From Clostridiaceae bacterium (GTDB taxonomy: Bacteria; Bacillota_A; Clostridia; Acetivibrionales; Acetivibrionaceae): a DNA stretch of 11,609 nt. Numbering within the stretch: position 1 is the stretch's first letter; each line of letters opens with the position of its first letter. Under the pieces are notes generated by a model. The model ran no database searches. It was not told where the DNA came from and was given only the letters and a program-made list of their open reading frames with translations. The stretch lies in contig JAAZCB010000418.1 in assembly GCA_012513545.1 (NCBI GenBank), positions 1 to 11,609 of the forward strand. Reading direction: 5' to 3'. Both the position numbers and the translations under genes were made by a program. Shown in pieces: positions 6,994 to 11,609 of this stretch.

Positions 6994-8187
6994 TTACAAG
7001 GATTCCTTTAGAACCGGCTTGAAAAGCGACAGAGAAAACACCCCTAATAATAGAACAATAGGAATAACCAAAAGCACAGCTTTTGTATCAAAGCCAATTG
7101 ATACAGCACCTCCAATAAGCGGTGATACTGACCATCCAATACTGCCAACAAGCCCTTGTATGCCAAATAAGGTACCTCGCCTGTCAGGAGGTGTATTAAG
7201 ACTGGTTACAGAAGTAAGTATAGGTTCTATCCCTCCCATTGCAAAGAAAAATAAGGAATATAGAATGGAAAAATACCATAAATTGTTTAGCAAGAACAGA
7301 GGCAGTGAAATTAAAATGCTTAAAAGCAGTAATATTCGCAGAACCTTTACTTTACCGTATCTTTCCCCCCAAAAACTTATTACTCCTCCTGAAAGTGCAG
7401 TCATAAATCCAACCAAGCCGTTAATAATACCTGTAATTCTTGCAGACCCTTCAATTTCAGAACGTACCTCCTGAACGAGTAAAGGAAGATAAGGTGAGAA
7501 AACATTTCTTGAAATCCTTAATATAAACAGTATTATCAACATTGAAATAATCGTCCTCGACGACAAAATTGAAATAAACGGATTCCCCTTTTTTTCTTCT
7601 TGCATGCTGCATTCAGGAACCTTTTCTTCCTTTACCAGAAAGAGTACTATAAAGAAATCCAGAAACATCAAGGCCGCCCCTATAAAGAAGCTTATTCTGT
7701 AGCCCGCATACTCTGCAAAAAATCCCCCCAACAGAGGACCCGCTGACATACCTATGAAGGTTGACGAAGACATAAAGCCCAAAGCAAACGGCAATCGTTT
7801 GCCCGGCGTATTTGTGGCAACCAAAGCTGAAGATGCAGTGACAGTTCCAGTAAACATACCCTGTACAAGACGCAAAACTAAAAGATGTTCCACTCTCGTA
7901 GCTAAACCCATTCCTGCAATTACAATTGATGCAAAAAACATGGCTCTTAAAAGCATTACTTTTTTACCCCACCTGTCAGAAACCATCCCCCATACCGGAG
8001 ACATTACCGCCATTGTTACGGCCGGCGCAGCTCCAAGTACACCTATATAGAATTTGATGGTGTCCGGGTCATTTACTCCCATCTGCTGAATATAATAGGG
8101 TAAAAATGGTATACCAAAACCAAAACTCGTTAGTGATAGTATCTGCGAAAACCAAACGGTATATAAATTTACTTTCCAACGCTCCAT
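6994..8187 (-). CDS. MFS efflux-type transporter (DHA1, MdtG-like)
   Basis: A 397-residue major facilitator superfamily permease with about 12 predicted transmembrane segments, in the proton-linked drug-efflux style. Motif A is GMVSDRWGKK at about 67-76 between TM2 and TM3; the TM4 arginine motif RLVQGMFTGTVTA starts near 106; a charged central loop (KEEKVPECSMQEEKK) splits the two halves. These features match the multidrug MdtG-like subgroup, but the real substrate is unknown and sugar export is not excluded. I prefer the ATG at 8187: the upstream GTG at 8199 has no ribosome binding site, and GTGAGG ending 6 nt before the ATG makes a good one. It has its own promoter with an internal palindrome (8232-8262), suggesting dedicated regulation. 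No clear terminator follows it. Confidence 0.88.
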   Translation of the reverse strand: MERWKVNLYTVWFSQILSLTSFGFGIPFLPYYIQQMGVNDPDTIKFYIGVLGAAPAVTMAVMSPVWGMVSDRWGKKVMLLRAMFFASIVIAGMGLATRVEHLLVLRLVQGMFTGTVTASSALVATNTPGKRLPFALGFMSSSTFIGMSAGPLLGGFFAEYAGYRISFFIGAALMFLDFFIVLFLVKEEKVPECSMQEEKKGNPFISILSSRTIISMLIILFILRISRNVFSPYLPLLVQEVRSEIEGSARITGIINGLVGFMTALSGGVISFWGERYGKVKVLRILLLLSILISLPLFLLNNLWYFSILYSLFFFAMGGIEPILTSVTSLNTPPDRRGTLFGIQGLVGSIGWSVSPLIGGAVSIGFDTKAVLLVIPIVLLLGVFSLSLFKPVLKESL

Positions 8188-8231
8188 AGCGAGCCTCACT
8201 TTTAAGAATATAAGCAGTCTATTCTACCTTT

Positions 8232-8262
8232 GTATAAAACTTTTATACTGATGCTTTTTCAA
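8232..8262 (-). promoter_or_regulatory. Promoter with 17-bp operator-like palindrome before the MFS gene
   Basis: TTGAAA (8262-8257) and TTTTAT (8239-8234) are 17 nt apart on the minus strand. A perfect palindrome, GTATAAAA and TTTTATAC around one central base (8232-8248), covers the -10 and the adjacent part of the spacer, where repressors commonly bind. It lies 45 nt before the start codon. No regulator gene is adjacent. Confidence 0.45.
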
Positions 8263-8343
8263 TAACAACATTTAAAGTCCAATCTGTAATCCTTCGCCGG
8301 AATCAAGTGTAAATAAAATTGTGAAGAAAAGCTGAATAGTATA

Positions 8344-10239
8344 TTAATACCTTACTCCAAGCCACTGGACATATTTAAGATAACCCTCGTCAACAACCAT
8401 ACCTGACATTGCCGGATAAAATAACACAAACAGCGCAGCTGTAATTACCAAATAGCTTATTATAAAAATAAAAACTACACTTCTTACGGAAGATACAGCA
8501 TTTTTATTCATAAAAATATCTCCCAAATAAATGGGGAAACTCTCCATCATGTGATACAGGACAAATACGGTGCAAAGCATCATAAACGGAGTAGCTGTAA
8601 AGAAATGATATATAAACAGGCATCTGTCAATAAAAAACCATGGTAGGTATTGGAAGGCAAAGGCAACCAATAACGGTACAACCCTTTTGTCACTTTTGAA
8701 TGTCCCAATAACAAAAGCTGCAAAAACACAGATAAATCCAAACCAGAACACTGCAGGATTACCCAGTACCCATATAACCGAAATCTTTCCGGCAGGAATA
8801 TTCGTCCCCTTATACTCATACAAGGGCTGCTTTACCCACGGCCATGTTGCAGCAGTAGACGCATAGGGATGAGTAGCATCAAGATCGGAATGATAACCAT
8901 ACATGTTTTCCTGGTACCTGAGTATTTCCTCAAAATTATGTCCAGGTCCAGGCAGAGTAATAATCGGCAAATAGGACATAATGTAAATTGCAGCCGGAAT
9001 AATTACAAAAAATACAACACAACATAAAGTTGGAATTACAATGCTTTTTCTGATAAAACTTTCTGTCCAGGAAGGAACACCATCCTTAGAGCCCTCTTTA
9101 CTCAAAGCTTTCTTATAATCAATAAACTCCTTTATCCTTGAGGTAAAATAAAGTACAGCAAGGCCCCCTCCCGCATAAACAGCTGTCCATTTGCTCGCAG
9201 AGCCCAACCCCCAAAAGATACCTGCAAGAAGCAGGGGGATCAATGACTTTTTAAGTCCTACCTTGTAAGATTTGTTTATAAAGCTGTCATACGTAAAATA
9301 ATAAGACAAAATTACAAAAAAGGTAGGGTATGAATCTATCGTTCCTATTCTCGTCTGGGCGAAATGCATAAAATCAAACATCATTAGAAATGCACCAATA
9401 AAGCCGTATATCCTGCCATAAAAAACTTTTCTGCCAAACATGTACATAAGCGGTATCATCGCTGCACCGAATAAAGTCCCCATTATGCGCCATCCAAAGG
9501 GACTCATTCCAAATATGGCAACACCCAAGGCAATAATAAGCTTTCCTAGAGGAGGATGCGAAGTTTCATGCGGTTCCATCCTGTTAATATTCTCAAAAGC
9601 TGTTCTGGGGTGATATATCTCATCAAAATATGATGAATTCATGTAATTATATTCATAATTGTCAAAAATCTGCTCATCAAACAGGTTTTCAACTTCTCCA
9701 ACACTATTCCGATTAATATATTGCTTTGTTATGGAACTTATTTTAACAGGTTTATCATTGTCCTTATCAAACAAAACAATCTCATTCAAGGTTCCTCCCG
9801 GAAGATCCACTATAAATCTTAAAGCCTTTGTTTTCGCCTGCAAAAAATGGGTTTGCCACCTTAAATTATAACCTGCTTCTATATTCAGTTCAGAAAATCT
9901 TATGAATTCACCACTATCGGAGAGGTACTCAATCTTAAAGTTAATCATACCCACACCATCATAATAGGCCAGTTTGGAAATCTGATATTCCCTGTCAAAA
10001 TTAACAATAAATGCTTCTCCAATTTCTTCCGGCTTCCAGTATGTCTGAGGTACTTTTGTACTTCCCAGATTAAGCACTGCAATAATCAAGTATACAAGAG
10101 TCATAGCCGACATTATTGCCAAGTCAATTTTATCTGCCCTAAAAGTCTTCTTTGCATGAGAGTCACCACTGTCAGCTTTTCCTTTTTTCCATTTTCCTTT
10201 TTCACCCTGACCCTGAGATGAGAATATCCCTTTACCCAT
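8344..10239 (-). CDS. PMT-family (GT39) protein O-mannosyltransferase with N-terminal extracytoplasmic domain
   Basis: A 631-residue polytopic GT-C glycosyltransferase of the dolichyl/polyprenyl-phosphate-mannose protein mannosyltransferase family, which transfers a sugar from a lipid-phosphate donor to Ser/Thr of exported proteins outside the membrane. A basic, Gly/Lys-rich cytoplasmic tail (1-37) precedes TM1 (about 38-58). Residues about 64-165 resemble a galactose-binding-like beta-sandwich (WKPEEIGEAFIVNFD...). Then come the probable catalytic Asp-Glu pair D206-E207 (YFDEIYHP), the HPPLGK motif at 228-233, many TM segments, ASKWTA at 348-353, and a C-terminal PMT four-TM-like part with the WPWVKQPLYEY loop. 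The length fits bacterial members carrying this insert. ATG at 10239 has GGGAGG 10 nt upstream. It is probably a single-gene unit with its own promoter (10317-10345). The sugar and targets are not determined by the sequence. Confidence 0.9.
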   Translation of the reverse strand: MGKGIFSSQGQGEKGKWKKGKADSGDSHAKKTFRADKIDLAIMSAMTLVYLIIAVLNLGSTKVPQTYWKPEEIGEAFIVNFDREYQISKLAYYDGVGMINFKIEYLSDSGEFIRFSELNIEAGYNLRWQTHFLQAKTKALRFIVDLPGGTLNEIVLFDKDNDKPVKISSITKQYINRNSVGEVENLFDEQIFDNYEYNYMNSSYFDEIYHPRTAFENINRMEPHETSHPPLGKLIIALGVAIFGMSPFGWRIMGTLFGAAMIPLMYMFGRKVFYGRIYGFIGAFLMMFDFMHFAQTRIGTIDSYPTFFVILSYYFTYDSFINKSYKVGLKKSLIPLLLAGIFWGLGSASKWTAVYAGGGLAVLYFTSRIKEFIDYKKALSKEGSKDGVPSWTESFIRKSIVIPTLCCVVFFVIIPAAIYIMSYLPIITLPGPGHNFEEILRYQENMYGYHSDLDATHPYASTAATWPWVKQPLYEYKGTNIPAGKISVIWVLGNPAVFWFGFICVFAAFVIGTFKSDKRVVPLLVAFAFQYLPWFFIDRCLFIYHFFTATPFMMLCTVFVLYHMMESFPIYLGDIFMNKNAVSSVRSVVFIFIISYLVITAALFVLFYPAMSGMVVDEGYLKYVQWLGVRY

Positions 10240-10316
10240 TTCTTTTTAGCCTCCCGGAAATATGCGTTATTAATAGCATTTACAGCCAATTGGTCTGTCA
10301 CAGTTTCTATGCTTTT

Positions 10317-10350
10317 ATATTAATATTTTCTCTTTCATTTGTAAATGAAA
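10317..10350 (-). promoter_or_regulatory. Promoter of the PMT gene with an inverted repeat over the -35
   Basis: TTTACA (10345-10340) and TAATAT (10322-10317) on the minus strand with a 17-nt spacer; the start would be near 10310, about 70 nt before the ATG. A perfect inverted repeat, TTTCATTT-GT-AAATGAAA (10333-10350), covers the -35 and could be an operator. Confidence 0.45.
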
Positions 10351-10491
10351 AATATAATGTACCTTTATTTTCTCAACATACTTAAAATCAATTTTAGCAT
10401 ACTTTCCCATGAATTAAAACTTCAATTTGGACCATAATAAATATCGTAGGGTTCATGATGGTTGAGCCAAGACTGTTACAAGGTCTATCAA

Positions 10492-10572
10492 TAAGGCTTT
10501 GTAATGGTCGGCCAAAGGTTAATGCCGGGTTTCGTCCTTCAAGTTGACGCTAAGGCTTGGTATTGGCCGGCG
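10492..10572 (+). repeat. Pair of imperfect 22-bp direct repeats, 59 bp apart
   Basis: Positions 10492-10513 and 10551-10572 both begin TAAGGCTT and match at 18 of 22 bases. A third weaker copy starts near 10595. Between them CGGCCAA (10509-10515) can pair with TTGGCCG (10563-10569), so the two copies would lie at the base of one long stem-loop. Confidence 0.55.
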
Positions 10573-10629
10573 GGCAGAGTATTGTATGTCCCGTATGGCT
10601 TTATTATAGTCCTAAAGATTATAATAAGG
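10571..10629 (+). ncRNA. Two adjacent hairpins in a candidate structured RNA
   Basis: CGGGCA (10571-10576) can pair with TGTCCCG (10587-10593) with one bulged base around a 10-nt loop. Directly after, CTTTATTATA (10599-10608) pairs over 10 bp with TATAATAAGG (10620-10629, one wobble) around an 11-nt loop. Together with the stem at 10509-10569 this gives three consecutive helices. The strand is inferred from the GNRA loops further on; no known RNA family is recognised. Confidence 0.3.
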
Positions 10630-10748
10630 TTAAAAAGGATGTGTAATATTCGAGCTAAGATTGCCAGGGGTTCCGCAGGCATTGTATTTTGTATAAGCTT
10701 GCTTTAGGTTTAAGCAAACCCTGTATATGCATTATTTGCTGAAGATTT

Positions 10749-10849
10749 GTTGCAGTCGGAAGATTGCAGCAGGTTTTTAAGGGATTTCTGGCAGTCGAGC
10801 AAAGGTTGGTATATGTTTTGTAATGCTTTTTGGCAGTCGCAAGATTGTT
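10749..10849 (+). repeat. Three degenerate ~40-nt repeats with GCAGTCG cores, two forming GNRA hairpins
   Basis: GCAGTCG occurs at 10752, 10791 and 10833 (39 and 42 nt apart), each followed by an AAGRTTG-like element. In the first, GTTGCAGTC and GATTGCAGC form a 9-bp stem with a GGAA loop (10749-10770). In the third, GGCAGTC and GATTGTT form a wobble-rich 7-bp stem with a GCAA loop. The stems differ in sequence but keep pairing and a GNRA loop on the plus strand. The middle copy folds less well. Related pieces occur near 10505 and 10650. Confidence 0.5.
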
Positions 10850-11021
10850 AAGGGGTATGCAGATATATATATCATCTGTAGCGAAGATCATCATGAGCTC
10901 TATATTTTTTGTTTTTTATTTTTTATTCTTATTTCAGGCTGAATTTTTATCTTTAGACCGGCTTTTCAGGCAAACATAAAGAATCACACAATATCCGAAT
11001 AATTTTTAATAAAATAATTAG

Positions 11022-11050
11022 TTTACCAGTTGATGAATTTGTGGTAATAT
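11022..11050 (+). promoter_or_regulatory. Promoter of the MmcQ/YjbR gene
   Basis: TTTACC (11022-11027) and TAATAT (11045-11050) with a 17-nt spacer, the -10 being extended by TGG directly upstream. The start would be near 11057, giving a leader of about 45 nt. Divergent from the PMT gene but about 700 bp away from its promoter. Confidence 0.5.
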
Positions 11051-11101
11051 ATTGTCTGTTAGTTTTTTTACTAATGAAATTATTGTTATGAGGTTTCAAC
11101 A

Positions 11102-11458
11102 ATGAATACTAAAGATGTCATAAAACATTGCCTTTCAAAAGGGAATACTTATGAAGATTTTCCCTTCGGACCTGAACCTTTAGTTATCAAGGCAAACTCA
11201 GAGATATTTGCATTGATTAGCGAAAAGAACGGGAAAACCTGTATATCCTTGAAGTGTGATCCTTTTGTAGCACAAAGCCTTAGGCAGCAGTATCCTTCTG
11301 TTACACCGGGGTATCACCTCAGTAAACAGAATTGGAATACTGTAGTTTTAGATGGTTCTGTACCTGATAAAGAATTGGTATGGATGATAGACCATTCATA
11401 CGAACTTGCCATTAATAAACTCCCTGTTGCAAGTGCCGCAAACCAGGAAACCTTTTAG
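11102..11458 (+). CDS. MmcQ/YjbR (DUF419) family protein
   Basis: 118 residues of the MmcQ/YjbR family, small cytoplasmic proteins with a CyaY-like fold described as putative DNA-binding proteins of unknown role. Family signatures are all present: YEDFPFG (17-23), LKCDP (50-54), VTPGYHLSKQNWNTV (67-81) and IDHSYEL (96-102). The length is typical, with a short Ala/Asn-rich tail. ATG at 11102 has GAGG 8 nt upstream, and a promoter lies at 11022-11050. It is the only plus-strand gene in the window and appears to be monocistronic; the 151 bp after it hold no further gene and no clear terminator. The family call is firm, the function is not. Confidence 0.93.
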   Translation: MNTKDVIKHCLSKGNTYEDFPFGPEPLVIKANSEIFALISEKNGKTCISLKCDPFVAQSLRQQYPSVTPGYHLSKQNWNTVVLDGSVPDKELVWMIDHSYELAINKLPVASAANQETF

Positions 11459-11609
11459 TACTGTTCTTATGCCTTAAGCCTGCCTTTTTTCAACCGAATT
11501 ACTACTATATGCACTTATCCTGCAGCTCAAGATATGTATGCCGTAAGACTTAACAACCTATAATTCGAAACTATGATTTATATCCTTCATACTTCTGTAA
11601 AATATTATA

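Larger units (their letters stand above)
10351..11021. other. Gene-free spacer between the divergent PMT and MmcQ/YjbR genes
   Basis: No protein gene is supported. Short frames on both strands (plus 10504-10707, minus 10655-10894) lack ribosome binding sites and any family resemblance, and the minus frame is itself made of the degenerate repeats. Bases 10490-10870 are visibly richer in G and T (plus strand) than the AT-rich flanks and contain the repeats and hairpins listed separately. Bases 10905-10935 are T-rich. Bases 10936-11021 show nothing I can name. Confidence 0.55.

Noticed and set aside
8188..8199. GTG start for the MFS gene at 8199.
   Set aside because: No ribosome binding site precedes it; GTGAGG here serves as the site for the ATG at 8187.
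10749..10770. Possible SRP RNA, because of the GGAA tetraloop stem near GCAGC.
   Set aside because: The conserved SRP helix 8 internal-loop bases around the tetraloop are absent; only the GGAA loop is shared.
10749..10849. Possible CRISPR array from regularly spaced GCAGTCG cores.
   Set aside because: The repeats are too degenerate and short, the spacing is uneven (39 and 42 nt), and there are no cas genes nearby.
10504..10894. Small frames in the gene-free region (plus 67 codons, minus 79 codons).
   Set aside because: Composition is unlike a gene, no Shine-Dalgarno sequence is evident, and the minus frame simply reads the ~42-nt degenerate repeats (NLxTAxx periodicity).

Overview
The window looks like chromosomal DNA of a low-GC, Gram-positive, cellulosome-producing clostridium of the Acetivibrio/Hungateiclostridium (Clostridium thermocellum-like) group. 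The evidence is a primary scaffoldin gene whose signal peptide, type I cohesins and CBM3 resemble C. thermocellum CipA, together with AT-rich spacers and strong GGAGG-type ribosome binding sites. The species cannot be fixed from the sequence alone. A. cellulolyticus ScaA is unlikely because it begins with a GH9 domain that is absent here.

Layout: all genes but the last lie on the minus strand. Reading in the minus direction from 10239: a PMT-type protein O-mannosyltransferase (10239-8344); an MFS efflux-type transporter (8187-6994); a LURP-one-related (YxjI-like) protein followed closely by an HAD-IA sugar-phosphate phosphatase/mutase (6926-6348 and 6290-5646, probably one operon ending in a good intrinsic terminator at 5576-5603); a Cof-type HAD-IIB phosphatase (5437-4622) with its own promoter; a 741-bp regulatory spacer; and the scaffoldin (3880 to beyond base 1). 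The scaffoldin is cut by the window edge after 1293 codons. It shows a signal peptide, four type I cohesins, a CBM3, three more complete cohesins and the start of an eighth. On the plus strand, at 11102-11458, is an MmcQ/YjbR-family gene.

The scaffoldin spacer carries a sequence matching the sigma-I promoter pattern (ACCCCC ... CGAA). In C. thermocellum, SigI/RsgI pairs link extracellular polysaccharide sensing to cellulosome genes. Nearer the gene is a GNRA-capped hairpin that shares bases with a 12-bp palindrome. The spacer between the PMT gene and the MmcQ gene (10240-11101) has no convincing protein gene. Part of it (about 10490-10870) is richer in G and T than its flanks and holds degenerate direct repeats and several hairpins, two capped by GNRA tetraloops on the plus strand. 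It is a candidate for an unrecognised structured RNA or a decayed repeat element.

Functionally, the scaffoldin organises dockerin-bearing cellulases on cellulose. The PMT enzyme, encoded 4.5 kb upstream, could glycosylate Thr/Ser-rich linkers of secreted proteins, possibly including this scaffoldin; that link is inference only. The HAD, LURP and MFS genes look like ordinary housekeeping or transport genes with no clear tie to the cellulosome.
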